From positions 1 through 39,774 of the forward strand of contig JAGHSF010000051.1 of assembly GCA_018065985.1 (NCBI GenBank): a DNA stretch of 39,774 nucleotides. Reading direction: 5' to 3'. This document shows, piece by piece, positions 1-8,381 of this stretch. A program made the position numbers and the translations under genes. A model generated the notes under the pieces. That model saw only the letters and a program-made list of their open reading frames with translations, ran no database searches and was not told the origin of the DNA. This DNA is from Candidatus Cryptobacteroides choladohippi. GTDB taxonomy: Bacteria; Bacteroidota; Bacteroidia; Bacteroidales; UBA932. The first letter of the stretch is position 1. Every line of letters begins with the position of its first letter.

Positions 1-1
1 G

Positions 2-1036
2 AGCGATTTCGTTCCCGGCGCAGTGACATTGTTCGAAGACAACGTCACCGGCGAGCAGGTCGGTGAATTCCCGAGCAGGTGGAATCTCATCAAGGGTATC
101 TGCGAAGTGAGCAGACTCGGAGGCGAAAATGTCATCAGCCTTCCTCCTGCCACCACTCAGGACGAAGACGTGTTCTGCCGTATCCAGCCGCTGATGAAGA
201 ATGTCTACAACTATCTTCCGGAGGAATATACCATCGAGTTCGACTGGTATGTCTATGCCCAGAGAGATGATTGCAATGTCCTTTCTCTCTACTGCAATGC
301 CGAAGAAGCAAAGGGGAACAATGTATATGAGCTTAAGATTTCAATCGAGGACGACCCGAAGTTCCAGGGATGTTCCAGACTGTTCTTCCATAACGCCCTG
401 ACCGGAGAAAGCAGCGAAGCGGATGCCTCATTCAACGTCAACAAAAACGCATGGAACCACGTAGCCATCTCGTTCAACAAGCGTGCCCTGAAGGCTTATG
501 TCAACGGCTACCGCATCGCCAACATCCCGAATGCAAAGAACGGAACCTTCGTCTACCTTGAGTCTCAGGCATTATATCTCGGCAACGGCGTGATGAACAA
601 GAAGGGTACCCAGTTCAGGAACTTCCGCATCGCCCAGGGTGCCGTGGCTCTCTATGACCAGAACACCACCGATGCAGTTGCAAAGGCAATGGAAGAAACC
701 GGTAAGTTTGTGACCAACAATATCAACTTCGAGACCGGCAAGGCCACTCTCCTTCCCGAGTCCATGGAAGAGATCCAGAAGGTGGCCGACTACATGCTCA
801 AGAACAAGACAGTCCGTTTCGAGGTTCAGGGTCACTGCGACAACCAGGGTTCCGACAAGGTCAACGACCCGCTCTCTCAGCAGCGTGCAGAGGCAGTCGT
901 GGCTGCTCTTGTGAAGCTCGGTGTTGACGAGTGGAACCTCCGCGCAGTGGGCAAGGGTTCCCATGAGCCCGTTGCCGACAACAAGACCAAGGAAGGTCAG
1001 GCCAAGAACCGCAGAGTTGAATTCATAAAGAAGTAG
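2..1036 (+). CDS. OmpA-family outer membrane/peptidoglycan-linking protein, 5' end outside window
   Basis: The reading frame is already open at base 2 (SDFVPGAVTLFEDN...), so the GTG at 23 is an internal Val codon and the true start lies upstream of the window. The visible N-terminal part (about residues 1-220) looks like a concanavalin/LamG-type beta-sandwich, with a WNHVAISFNK...AYVNGYRIAN segment typical of LamG folds. The last ~110 residues are an OmpA C-terminal peptidoglycan-binding domain: INFETGKATLLPES, then VQGHCDNQGSD, LSQQRAEAVVAAL and final NRRVEFIKK. In this family the domain binds peptidoglycan in the periplasm and anchors the outer membrane. The next gene starts 4 bp downstream, so the two are probably cotranscribed. 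The domain call is firm; the exact role is not known. Confidence 0.88.
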   Translation, partial: SDFVPGAVTLFEDNVTGEQVGEFPSRWNLIKGICEVSRLGGENVISLPPATTQDEDVFCRIQPLMKNVYNYLPEEYTIEFDWYVYAQRDDCNVLSLYCNAEEAKGNNVYELKISIEDDPKFQGCSRLFFHNALTGESSEADASFNVNKNAWNHVAISFNKRALKAYVNGYRIANIPNAKNGTFVYLESQALYLGNGVMNKKGTQFRNFRIAQGAVALYDQNTTDAVAKAMEETGKFVTNNINFETGKATLLPESMEEIQKVADYMLKNKTVRFEVQGHCDNQGSDKVNDPLSQQRAEAVVAALVKLGVDEWNLRAVGKGSHEPVADNKTKEGQAKNRRVEFIKK

Positions 1037-1040
1037 TACC

Positions 1041-2300
1041 ATGAAGAAGATGATCGCCGGCGTTGCACTGGCATCGCTCATGTGCGTATCTGCGCCCCAG
1101 GCAGGAGCGCAGAGCCTGCTCGACAAGGCGAAGAAAGCAGTAGGAGACAAGGTCGAAGGTGCAGTAGGCGCCGGCCTTGGAAAGCTGATGGGCGGCAAGC
1201 AGCAGTCCCAGAACCAGGCTCCGAAAAAGCAGGCGTCTTTGACTGTGGACTCCCAGGGCTTCCCAAGAACCGCCCGCGGTGTCTACGACAAGGGCGACGA
1301 CCCGTATCAGATCTATGTGGATGACCTGAATGAAGGGACATTCAGAGGTTACTACTACGATGCATACAAGGAGCTGACCGATATGGGCGGCGACAAGTCC
1401 TCATTCATATTCAAGAGCATCAATGAGGCAGTCGCAGCATATCCCGGAATCCCTACCGCCCGCCAGATGGCCATAACCTCCGAGCGCAGAGCTTCTGCCG
1501 AGGCTCTCCGCAATTATGACAAGGGTGTTTCCAGCTATCAGAACATAGATATGGTGGAGCAGGCCAATGATGTTCGGGTTGCCGCCTCCAAGGCCTCCCC
1601 GAAATCATCGGACAATGGTGCAGCCATGCAGAAGGCCGTCTTCGACGGAGCGAAGAAGCTCGGCAAGAGTCCGGAACAGCTTACCGAGACTGAGATCATG
1701 TCTATCCTCGAAGGCATGGACACCAGTTCCTTGTCTGCGGTGGCATCCACTGCCACCAACGGTGAGGAATTCGATTCCGTAATCGACAGGATCAGCGCAA
1801 TTCTCGATCGCGCGATGTCATCGAACGTCACAATCCAGAAGGTTGAGCGCAGCCTGAATCAGATTGTCCCCGAAATGAATGCCGCCTGGAATGATTCCGA
1901 GGCCAGGCAGCAGGTATATGACAACGAGGCAGATATCGACAAGCGCATCCTGAGCTATTGGGATCAGACGCACAAGGAAGACTATCCCGAGTTCTGGAAG
2001 GAAGGCCGCCGCGAGCAGAATGACATCATCGACAAGTTCAATATCCAGCAGGCCGTAAAATGGAGAAAGGTCATTCAGGCTGAACTGGAACCGTACATCG
2101 CGATACTGCAGGAGATTGCTGCAGCCGACGCCGAGCTCGAATCAACCGTTACCGACAGGTCTTTGCTTGACTATGCGCTTGCCAGACAGCAGCTCAATTC
2201 AGCATTCATGATGGTTTACTCTGTGCTTATCAATGTCACCCAGTATGCCTACGCTGTTCCCCTTGTTTCCAACACAGTGGAGGAAGGCTACGGCCAGTAG
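1041..2300 (+). CDS. Secreted protein of unknown function
   Basis: 419 residues. A Sec signal peptide is visible (MKKMIAGVALASLMCVSAPQAGAQ, likely cut after AGAQ). It is followed by a short Gly/Ala/Lys-rich stretch (SLLDKAKKAVGDKVEGAVGAG) and a Gln-rich linker. The rest is mostly charged and helical-looking, with no transmembrane segment and no catalytic motif that I recognise. It starts 4 bp after the OmpA-family gene and is followed directly by a strong terminator, so the pair forms the end of one transcription unit. A periplasmic or envelope role alongside the OmpA-like protein is a guess from context only. The start is supported by the signal peptide beginning at the first Met. Confidence 0.75.
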   Translation: MKKMIAGVALASLMCVSAPQAGAQSLLDKAKKAVGDKVEGAVGAGLGKLMGGKQQSQNQAPKKQASLTVDSQGFPRTARGVYDKGDDPYQIYVDDLNEGTFRGYYYDAYKELTDMGGDKSSFIFKSINEAVAAYPGIPTARQMAITSERRASAEALRNYDKGVSSYQNIDMVEQANDVRVAASKASPKSSDNGAAMQKAVFDGAKKLGKSPEQLTETEIMSILEGMDTSSLSAVASTATNGEEFDSVIDRISAILDRAMSSNVTIQKVERSLNQIVPEMNAAWNDSEARQQVYDNEADIDKRILSYWDQTHKEDYPEFWKEGRREQNDIIDKFNIQQAVKWRKVIQAELEPYIAILQEIAAADAELESTVTDRSLLDYALARQQLNSAFMMVYSVLINVTQYAYAVPLVSNTVEEGYGQ

Positions 2301-2325
2301 ACCTGCTGTCAACAGACAGATATGA

Positions 2326-2355
2326 AGAAAGCGACCAATCACCTGGTCGCTTTCT
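2326..2355 (+). terminator. Rho-independent-type terminator hairpin
   Basis: A perfect 12-bp inverted repeat (AGAAAGCGACCA / TGGTCGCTTTCT) with a 6-nt loop lies 25 bp after the stop of the secreted-protein gene. The stem itself starts with A-rich and ends with T-rich sequence, although no long U-run follows. It closes the OmpA-secreted protein unit. Confidence 0.85.
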
Positions 2356-2365
2356 CCGTATTATG

Positions 2366-2425
2366 GATGCGCCTCCGAGCGTCGGCTGCTCTCCGCCGGA
2401 GACCCGTGCCCACCCTCGGAAACAG
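2366..2425. repeat. Dispersed GC-rich repeat, copy A
   Basis: This intergenic stretch contains a 19-nt word, CTCCGAGCGTCGGCTGCTC (2373-2391), that recurs exactly at 39504-39522. A self-complementary segment TCTCCGCCGGAGA follows at about 2390-2402. The next bases (GGAGACCCGTGCCCACCC and onward) match the reverse complement of the right-hand part of the element inside comF (about 22022-22047) with only a few differences. I read it as a partial copy of one dispersed repeat family. A short ORF can be drawn through it but has no sign of being real. Confidence 0.6.
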
Positions 2426-2490
2426 GACGGCATAAACTTGTCGGATATTTTGCGGGAATCATCTGACATTCAGAAAATTTCAGTAATTTT

Positions 2491-2537
2491 ATATTCGCTC
2501 ATTCGCATAAGCGAAAGCTTGTTCGCATTTACAATTG
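2491..2537 (+). promoter_or_regulatory. Possible operator region upstream of GH2 gene
   Basis: Three TTCGC words occur at 2494, 2502 and 2522. The last two are part of a 7-nt direct repeat (TTCGCAT) spaced exactly 20 bp, about two helical turns. TTCGC-ATAA-GCGAA (2502-2515) also forms a small perfect hairpin. A weak -7-like box, TACAATTG, lies at 2530-2537, 19 bp before the GH2 start codon. This could be a binding site for a glycan-responsive regulator. No regulator gene is in the window, so this is inference. Confidence 0.35.
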
Positions 2538-2556
2538 ATGTCATATACAGAAAGAA

Positions 2557-4497
2557 ATGAACAGAACCGCTCTGATTGTTGTCTTGTCACTATTTGTTTC
2601 CGGCCTCGCAACGGCTCAGGAAAGCATCTCTCTTGACGGAGAATGGGACTTCAGTGTTCCGGGCAGGATGGATGGCCCGGTCAAGGTGACTGTCCCTCAC
2701 ACCTACAATGTCATGGATGGCCTCGAGGACTATGCAGGAAAGGCCGTATACAGCCGCGTCCTTCCCGTCTCTGAAGCAATGAAGGGGAAACAGGTACGTA
2801 TCTGCTTCAACGCAGTTTACCATGATGCACGCGTCTATGTCAACGGCATCCCTGCCGGTGAGCATCTGGATGCGGGGTACACCCCTTTCAGTTTCAACAT
2901 CACAGATCACCTGCGCTTCGACGGGAACGACGAGGTCCGTGTCGACTGCGACAATTCCTTCTCGAAGACGAACCTCCCATGCGACCACATGTTTGACTGG
3001 GCCAATGACGGCGGCATATACCGAAGCGTGTCCCTCCACACTTCCGGGGCGCTGAGCATCAGATATTCACATGTGACTCCTCAGATCGACCTGTCAGACA
3101 GCACGGCCACTGCCTGCTTCGCCATCAGGCTTTATGAGCAGAAGGTGCGCAAGGCCCGCTTCGAACTCAGGATCACGGAAAATGCCACCGGCCGGGAAGT
3201 CTTCGGCGGCTCGGAAATGCTGAAGAGCGGCGCTGACGGCATCTTCCGTTATTCCGCTCCTTGCGGCAAAGTCAGGCTCTGGCACTTCGACGATCCCAAT
3301 CTTTACACCTTCGAGCTGCGTATATTCGACAAAAGCGGCCTGTCCGATGTCAGGAGGGAATCTTTCGGCTTCCGCACCTTCACTGTTGAAGGCGGTCATT
3401 TCGTCCTGAACGGGGAACCGGTCAGACTTCCCGGGCTTGAGAACATGCCCGGGTCCAATCCCGCCTTCGGCATGGCCGAGAGTCCGGAATACATGCTGAA
3501 GACTCTCAAGCGCATGAAGGACCTCGGGTGCACGATAACCCGCTACCACTGGGTCCAGGATGACGAGCGCCTGCATATAGCCGACAGCCTCGGCATACTT
3601 GTCCAGGAAGAGATCTCATGGTGGGGAGGTCCCTCCGGGCCGCTGGACCCCGCACTCCGCGAGACCGCGCTCAGGCAGGTGGCAGAGATGGTCGAGGCGC
3701 ATTACAACCACCCCTCGGTATGGGCCTGGGGCATGAGCAATGAGGTCGCCGACAACACCGAGGACATACTTCTCATGAGGGATGTCGTCAGGACCATGGA
3801 CACGACACGCGTCGTCGATGCCATCAGCAACGGTCTTCACTGCCGCCATGAGAGCGACCCAGCCATGGCTCTCGACCTGCCTACATGGAACGAATACACC
3901 GATACCTGGTATGGCCGGCCGCGAGAGCAGCTGGCGATATTCCTGGAGGAACTGCGTCCCGTGCTGTCCGGACGCCCCCTTTTCATCACCGAATACGGCC
4001 TTTGCGAACCGGCCCACACAGGAGGAGAGGTACGCCGCATGGACGATATGCTCTACCACATCAAGGAATGGCAGAACCATCCGGAAATCTGCGGCTATAT
4101 CTATTTCTGTCTTGAAGATTACCGTACCCATATGGGTGAGGAAGGCCTTGGGCGGAACCGCATACGCCGTCACGGGGTATGCAGCAAGACCCTCGAGCCC
4201 AAATCATCATACTATCTGCTTCAAGGCATCATGTGTCCCTTGCAGGTAATCGACATCAAGCCTGCAGGAGATGCCGGGACGGACATGAAGATAAAGCTGC
4301 GCGTAAAGGACAGCATTCCCTCGTATATTCTCAGAGGGTACCATGTCAGCTATGCCGACGCTTCCGGCAAGTCGGTGAAGATAGATCTTCCCGACCTCGC
4401 ACCGGGGACTGAATACACCATCATTGCACCAGCCATCAACGAAAGTTACAACTTCGAGGTCTGCCGCGCGGACGGGAGCCGGGTGCTGTCATACTGA
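2557..4497 (+). CDS. Glycoside hydrolase family 2 protein (beta-galactosidase/glucuronidase type), secreted
   Basis: 646 residues with a Sec signal peptide ending near LATAQ (residue ~21). The usual GH2 order is visible: N-terminal jelly-roll sugar-binding domain (LDGEWDFSV, PHTYNVMDG, VYVNGIPAG), immunoglobulin-like domain (SFGFRTFTVEGGHFVLNGEPV), then a TIM barrel. The acid/base lies in NHPSVWAWGMSNE (E396) and the nucleophile in FITEYG (E479), so both catalytic glutamates are present. The length matches short GH2 enzymes rather than the ~1000-residue LacZ type. Substrate cannot be read from the sequence; family members cleave beta-galactosides, beta-glucuronides or beta-mannosides. It is followed after 35 bp by the Tat-exported GH109 gene on the same strand, suggesting joint action on one glycan. 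Confidence 0.88.
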   Translation: MNRTALIVVLSLFVSGLATAQESISLDGEWDFSVPGRMDGPVKVTVPHTYNVMDGLEDYAGKAVYSRVLPVSEAMKGKQVRICFNAVYHDARVYVNGIPAGEHLDAGYTPFSFNITDHLRFDGNDEVRVDCDNSFSKTNLPCDHMFDWANDGGIYRSVSLHTSGALSIRYSHVTPQIDLSDSTATACFAIRLYEQKVRKARFELRITENATGREVFGGSEMLKSGADGIFRYSAPCGKVRLWHFDDPNLYTFELRIFDKSGLSDVRRESFGFRTFTVEGGHFVLNGEPVRLPGLENMPGSNPAFGMAESPEYMLKTLKRMKDLGCTITRYHWVQDDERLHIADSLGILVQEEISWWGGPSGPLDPALRETALRQVAEMVEAHYNHPSVWAWGMSNEVADNTEDILLMRDVVRTMDTTRVVDAISNGLHCRHESDPAMALDLPTWNEYTDTWYGRPREQLAIFLEELRPVLSGRPLFITEYGLCEPAHTGGEVRRMDDMLYHIKEWQNHPEICGYIYFCLEDYRTHMGEEGLGRNRIRRHGVCSKTLEPKSSYYLLQGIMCPLQVIDIKPAGDAGTDMKIKLRVKDSIPSYILRGYHVSYADASGKSVKIDLPDLAPGTEYTIIAPAINESYNFEVCRADGSRVLSY

Positions 4498-4532
4498 AAT
4501 CACACCAATACACATAATATCATTCTCAATTC

Positions 4533-5939
4533 ATGAATAGTCGAAGAGATTTTCTGAAACAGGCGGCCTGCGTTCTTGGGGCCGCAGCACTTTCGGGCAA
4601 GACCTTGGACCTCTATGCCCAGAATAATAAAAGCATCAGGATTGCCGGCCGGGTCCCCGGATCCAACATGGACGGATTCGTGTCCCCGAAACTACAAAAG
4701 ATCCGTGTGGGTGTCATCGGAATCGGAGGCCGCGGCTATAATGCCGTCCAGCGCCTGTGCAATATCCCCGGAGTCGAGGTGACAGCATTGTGCGAGCTCA
4801 TCGAGGAAAGAGCCCAGAATGCCGCCTCCTACATGAAAGAGAAAGGCTTTGCCAAACCAAAGATATTCATCGGTCCGGAAGCATATAAGGAACTGTGCGA
4901 TTCGGGACTTTGTGACGCCGTCCATATCAACACCAACTGGGAGAGCCATGCAACATTGGCCATCTATGCGATGCGCGCCGGCGTCCACACCTTTGTGGAA
5001 GTTCCCGGAATACGCACCATCGACGAAGCATGGGAGATGGTCGAGACCTGTGAGAAGGAGAGGGTTCACTGCATGATGCTTGCCAACTGCTGCTACGGAG
5101 ACGACGAGATGCTCATGATCCAGGCCGCCCAGCTCGGCATCCTTGATGAGCTCTGCCACGCCGAAGCCGAATACATCCATGAAACACGGGGCGGTGACAA
5201 CTATCAGGCATTCCAGGCCCGCGACGTCATATTCTCATCACTTGACATGCTTGTCCGCAATACAGGAGCCACCTACCCCATGCATGCCCTCGGGCCGGTC
5301 GCCCTGGCATTGAACATCAACCGCGGAGACTGTATGGACCGCCTGGTGTCAATGGGCAGCCAGGCATACAACTGGCAGGAGTTTGCCAGAAGGAAATACG
5401 GGGCCGACGCTCCCGTCTCAAGGGTGAAATTCGAATGCAATGACTTCAATACGACTGTCATTTCCACCGTGAACGGCAAGACCATCCTTTTGAGACAGTG
5501 CAACAACGTGCCAGGACCTTACAGCCGGCAGTACCATCTCTACGGTTTCAAAGGCAGACTTTCCGCCAACCCTCTGCAGGTGGCCATCGAGGAGGAACTC
5601 GGCGCAGGCGCCGGCTGGATGGGAGAGAAGGAGCTGAAAGAGTTCAGAAACAAGTACCAGAGCGACCTCTGGAAGAACTGGGGTGAAATTGCCAAAACCT
5701 CCGGAGGGCATGGAGGGATGGACTACATGATGGACCTCCGCTGGACATACTGCCTTCGCAACGGTCTTCCGCTTGACACGACAGTATATGATCTTGCGTC
5801 CTGGTGCTCTGTCATCCCGCTCAGTCAGGAAAGCATAAGGAATGGGAACAAACCGGTCGAGATCCCTGATTTCACGCGTGGGCAGTGGAGAAGCAACACC
5901 CCTGTTGGTGATATGAGTGTTGATGTCAGCAAACTCTGA
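4533..5939 (+). CDS. GH109-like (Gfo/Idh/MocA fold) protein with Tat signal
   Basis: 468 residues. The N-terminus carries a twin-arginine signal (SRRDFLKQAACVLGAAALSG), as expected for an enzyme that must bind NAD in the cytoplasm before export. A Rossmann nucleotide-binding motif follows (GVIGIGGRGYNAVQRL, about residues 60-76). The EVPGIRTIDEAWEMVETCEK, ANCCYGDDE and TYPMHALGPVALALN segments match family GH109, whose characterised members are NAD-dependent alpha-N-acetylgalactosaminidases. Tyr248 and His251 in YPMH correspond to the active-site YxxH pair of that family. The C-terminus GGHGGMDY...PDFTRGQW is shared with the second paralogue at 13354-14757. Other oxidoreductase activities of the Gfo/Idh/MocA superfamily cannot be excluded. 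It sits between the GH2 and GH78-like genes. Confidence 0.85.
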   Translation: MNSRRDFLKQAACVLGAAALSGKTLDLYAQNNKSIRIAGRVPGSNMDGFVSPKLQKIRVGVIGIGGRGYNAVQRLCNIPGVEVTALCELIEERAQNAASYMKEKGFAKPKIFIGPEAYKELCDSGLCDAVHINTNWESHATLAIYAMRAGVHTFVEVPGIRTIDEAWEMVETCEKERVHCMMLANCCYGDDEMLMIQAAQLGILDELCHAEAEYIHETRGGDNYQAFQARDVIFSSLDMLVRNTGATYPMHALGPVALALNINRGDCMDRLVSMGSQAYNWQEFARRKYGADAPVSRVKFECNDFNTTVISTVNGKTILLRQCNNVPGPYSRQYHLYGFKGRLSANPLQVAIEEELGAGAGWMGEKELKEFRNKYQSDLWKNWGEIAKTSGGHGGMDYMMDLRWTYCLRNGLPLDTTVYDLASWCSVIPLSQESIRNGNKPVEIPDFTRGQWRSNTPVGDMSVDVSKL

Positions 5940-6003
5940 TGCCGATGGCTTCCGACCCTCCATTCGGCAGCCCCGGAGCCTGACATGAAAAGGTTTTTGT
6001 TCG

Positions 6004-6011
6004 TATATTTG
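6004..6011 (+). promoter_or_regulatory. Bacteroidetes -7 box (TATATTTG) for the GH78-like gene
   Basis: TATATTTG matches the TAnnTTTG consensus exactly and ends 5 nt before the ATG at 6017, so the transcript should have almost no leader. No good -33 TTTG is seen at the usual distance. An imperfect hairpin without a U-tract (5940-5969) lies just upstream and may end the preceding transcript. Confidence 0.6.
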
Positions 6012-6016
6012 CAGAT

Positions 6017-8134
6017 ATGTTACTGAAGAGGAAAAATATTGCCATTGCCTGCATGCTGGCAGCATGCGTTCTGTCCTGTAAGAATACAGACAGTTCTTCT
6101 TTCGATCCCATGTTCGACAGCCGGTGTCATGTGCAGCAGAAGGAAAGAGGGGACGAATGGCCGGGTGCGTACATGTGGCACCCCGGACAGCTGGCAGCGT
6201 GGCTGCAGGCCGACAATCTTGCACGTTCAAAAGGGCGCTGCGTGAACGTAGGCTACCCGGGCAGCTTTTACAGGAAAAGCGAGAGCACGCTCTTCCGGGC
6301 GGATACGGACCTGGGCAACGCCGGCACGCTGGAGTGGCGTTCGACAGGCGAAGTGCAGCTCACTCTGGACGGGGAAGTGCAGGCTTGCAATGGGAATCAG
6401 TTCGAAATCCCGGCAGGCAGGCACAATCTGCAGATTCTGGTAACCACGCAATCGCGGGTCCCTGCGCTGATAGTCACGGGCGGCGGGCTGGAAGATGAAA
6501 ACTGCTGGACAGCAAGCACAGATGGCGAGAACTGGTCCCCGGTGGAAAGCGACAGCCGGTATTGCTGTCCGGAATCGTTCCCTGATGAGGCGCAGGAGGT
6601 GCTTGTGACAATCCCCCAGGAAGGAAAAATCAGATTGGCGGACGGCGAACAGCGGCTGATCGACTTCAAATATCTGGAACTGGGCTATGTCAGGATGCAT
6701 GTCAAGGGAGATGCCAGACTGGCCTTCTGCGTCGGCGAGACACCCGAGGAAGCCAGGAACACCGACATACGCGGTTTCGAGCAATATGCACTCGACACGC
6801 TTACGATAAAGGGAGAGCAGGATATCTCGCTGAAAGAACGCGCTCTGCGCTATCTGAACATCTCTGCCGTGGAAGGTGAATGCACAATCAGCAATCTCCG
6901 CTTTGACGCCGAGATGTGGCCTGTCACTCCGGAAATGGCTTTCGAATGTGATGACGAGGAGTTCAATGTCATCTTCAATGCCGCCAAGGCAACCATGCAT
7001 ACATGCATGCACAACTTCTATCTCGACGGCGTGAAGCGTGACTTCCTTCCCTGGGCGTTGGACGCAGTACTGAGCAGCATCGGCGCCGACTTCGCTTTTG
7101 GAGACCGGCAGATGAGCAGGAACGGCATCTCCATAGCCCTTCTGCCTGACAATCCAAGGAAAGAAGACATCGGCGTCTGCGACTATCCTCTCCATGCCCT
7201 GATCGGTCTGCAGCAGGAGTATCTGCGATACGGAGACCTGAAGACCTCCCTCATGTTCCAGAAGCGCATCATCGATCAGATGAGTGTCTACATGAGCCTT
7301 CAGGATGAAAACGGGTTCATCTCATCCAGCGAAGACGACTGGGGCTTCATTCCGGGATGGAATCTTCAGAATGGTCCCGATCGCAACGGAACGCCCGCAT
7401 ACGCACAGATGCTTCTCATGGAAAACTTCCGCATAGCAGCCAGATTCGCCGGATTGTGGGAAATGCCGGAGCTTGCAGAAGTTTATGCCGCAAGGGCGGC
7501 TTTTCTGGAAAAGAGCATCAAGGATCACTTCTGGGATGCAGAGAGGCGGGTGTTCATCAACGGCCTGAACCCTGACGGGTCCCGTGATGAACGCATCTCC
7601 CACCACAGCCAGTACTGGGCTGTCCTGACAGGTCTCTACCCGGAGACCGAATACAGGCATCTGTTCAATGAGGTCTATCCTTCCATACCGGACTATTTCG
7701 GAGACGTCAGCTTCGAGAAGGGATATGAGGCCATCGCCTTTGCCAAAGCCGGCTACATGTCGGAATTCATGGACATCATGAAAAGGATTTTCGGTGTATG
7801 GCTGGAGAAAGGACATACCCGCTTCCCGGAAAACTTCATGGTTGGCGAATCCGAGGCGAAGCAGCTTGAATTCTATGACCGTCCATTCGGCCTGAGCCTT
7901 TGCCATGGAGCAAACGGAGTGGCTCCCATCTGTGCAGTGGTCTACGGTCTGTTCGGCTTCCGCCAGGACATGGAACATCCAGGCGAATACACCGTATCAC
8001 CCAAACTGTTCAACCTGAAGCATATGAAAGGGTACTTCCCCGTCAAGGAAGGCAGAATAGCCATCGAGGTCACTGAAGACGGGAAAGTGAAGGTTGACGC
8101 ACCTGAAAACTGTACCGTACATATTTCAAATTGA
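6017..8134 (+). CDS. GH78-like (six-hairpin) glycosidase lipoprotein
   Basis: 705 residues. The N-terminus is a lipoprotein signal: Lys/Arg-rich start, hydrophobic core, lipobox VLSC with Cys21, so it is probably anchored to a membrane surface. The middle holds beta-sandwich domains (GYPGSFYRKSESTLFRAD, LEWRSTGEVQLTLDG). From about residue 310 it resembles the alpha-L-rhamnosidase (alpha/alpha)6 barrel: FECDDEEFNVIFNAAKATM, then DGVKRDFLPWALDA (D337, R341, D342), and DDWGFIPGW. GH78 enzymes usually have DGxxRDRxxWxGD; here the RDR arginine is Phe and the Gly before the last Asp is Leu. A changed specificity or a neighbouring uncharacterised family is therefore possible. A C-terminal beta domain follows (VSPKLFNLKHMKGYFPVKEG). 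It is downstream of the GH2 and GH109 genes but has its own promoter. Confidence 0.78.
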   Translation: MLLKRKNIAIACMLAACVLSCKNTDSSSFDPMFDSRCHVQQKERGDEWPGAYMWHPGQLAAWLQADNLARSKGRCVNVGYPGSFYRKSESTLFRADTDLGNAGTLEWRSTGEVQLTLDGEVQACNGNQFEIPAGRHNLQILVTTQSRVPALIVTGGGLEDENCWTASTDGENWSPVESDSRYCCPESFPDEAQEVLVTIPQEGKIRLADGEQRLIDFKYLELGYVRMHVKGDARLAFCVGETPEEARNTDIRGFEQYALDTLTIKGEQDISLKERALRYLNISAVEGECTISNLRFDAEMWPVTPEMAFECDDEEFNVIFNAAKATMHTCMHNFYLDGVKRDFLPWALDAVLSSIGADFAFGDRQMSRNGISIALLPDNPRKEDIGVCDYPLHALIGLQQEYLRYGDLKTSLMFQKRIIDQMSVYMSLQDENGFISSSEDDWGFIPGWNLQNGPDRNGTPAYAQMLLMENFRIAARFAGLWEMPELAEVYAARAAFLEKSIKDHFWDAERRVFINGLNPDGSRDERISHHSQYWAVLTGLYPETEYRHLFNEVYPSIPDYFGDVSFEKGYEAIAFAKAGYMSEFMDIMKRIFGVWLEKGHTRFPENFMVGESEAKQLEFYDRPFGLSLCHGANGVAPICAVVYGLFGFRQDMEHPGEYTVSPKLFNLKHMKGYFPVKEGRIAIEVTEDGKVKVDAPENCTVHISN

Positions 8135-8157
8135 CAAGGAGATTATCTGAAAATCAT

Positions 8158-8165
8158 TAAATTTG
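8158..8165 (+). promoter_or_regulatory. Bacteroidetes -7 box (TAAATTTG) for the btuB transcript
   Basis: An exact TAnnTTTG match, with TTGACA-like sequence about 24 bp upstream. Transcription would begin near 8172, immediately before the cobalamin riboswitch, giving a ~210-nt leader. This is unlike the near-leaderless promoters elsewhere in the window. Confidence 0.65.
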
Positions 8166-8175
8166 TATCCAGATT

Positions 8176-8345
8176 ATGGTGAATCACAGGCTGTGATTTG
8201 AAAAGGGAATCCGGTGAAAGGCCGGAACTGTGCCCGCAGCTGTAAATTCCGCAATGGTCCCGTTTTCTTTGCCATTGTCCGAAAGGATGAGAAGGCCCGG
8301 GGCTGGGATGAGTCAGAAGACCTGCCATAGTCAAGTCGAACCATT
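8176..8345 (+). promoter_or_regulatory. Cobalamin (B12) riboswitch
   Basis: The conserved core is unmistakable: AAAAGGGAATCCGGTGAAA at 8201 onward, then CTGTGCCCGCAGCTGTAA (the B12-box region), and GATGAGTCAGAAGACCTGCC ending at 8326. A 17-nt self-complementary segment (8182-8198) precedes the core. Downstream, GGCAGGT at 8356-8362, 20 bp before the ATG, is an exact complement of ACCTGCC at 8320-8326. It could form the alternative structure that controls ribosome access. In this family binding of an adenosyl- or other cobalamin switches expression off, so btuB would be made when B12 is scarce. Boundaries are approximate. Confidence 0.93.
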
Positions 8346-8381
8346 GGAGCCCGGGGGCAGGTTCCTGATAGACGGATACAT

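Noticed and set aside
2363..2560. Small ORF sharing the string PSVGCSPP with an ORF near 39500
   Set aside because: The shared string is explained by the 19-nt DNA repeat; no start signal, and the rest of the two ORFs differs.
5940..5969. Hairpin as a terminator after the Tat-type GH109 gene
   Set aside because: The stem is bulged and no U-tract follows, so it is not called as a terminator.
6227..7195. Minus-strand ORF of 322 codons
   Set aside because: Antisense to the GH78-like lipoprotein gene; no signal peptide, promoter or domain.
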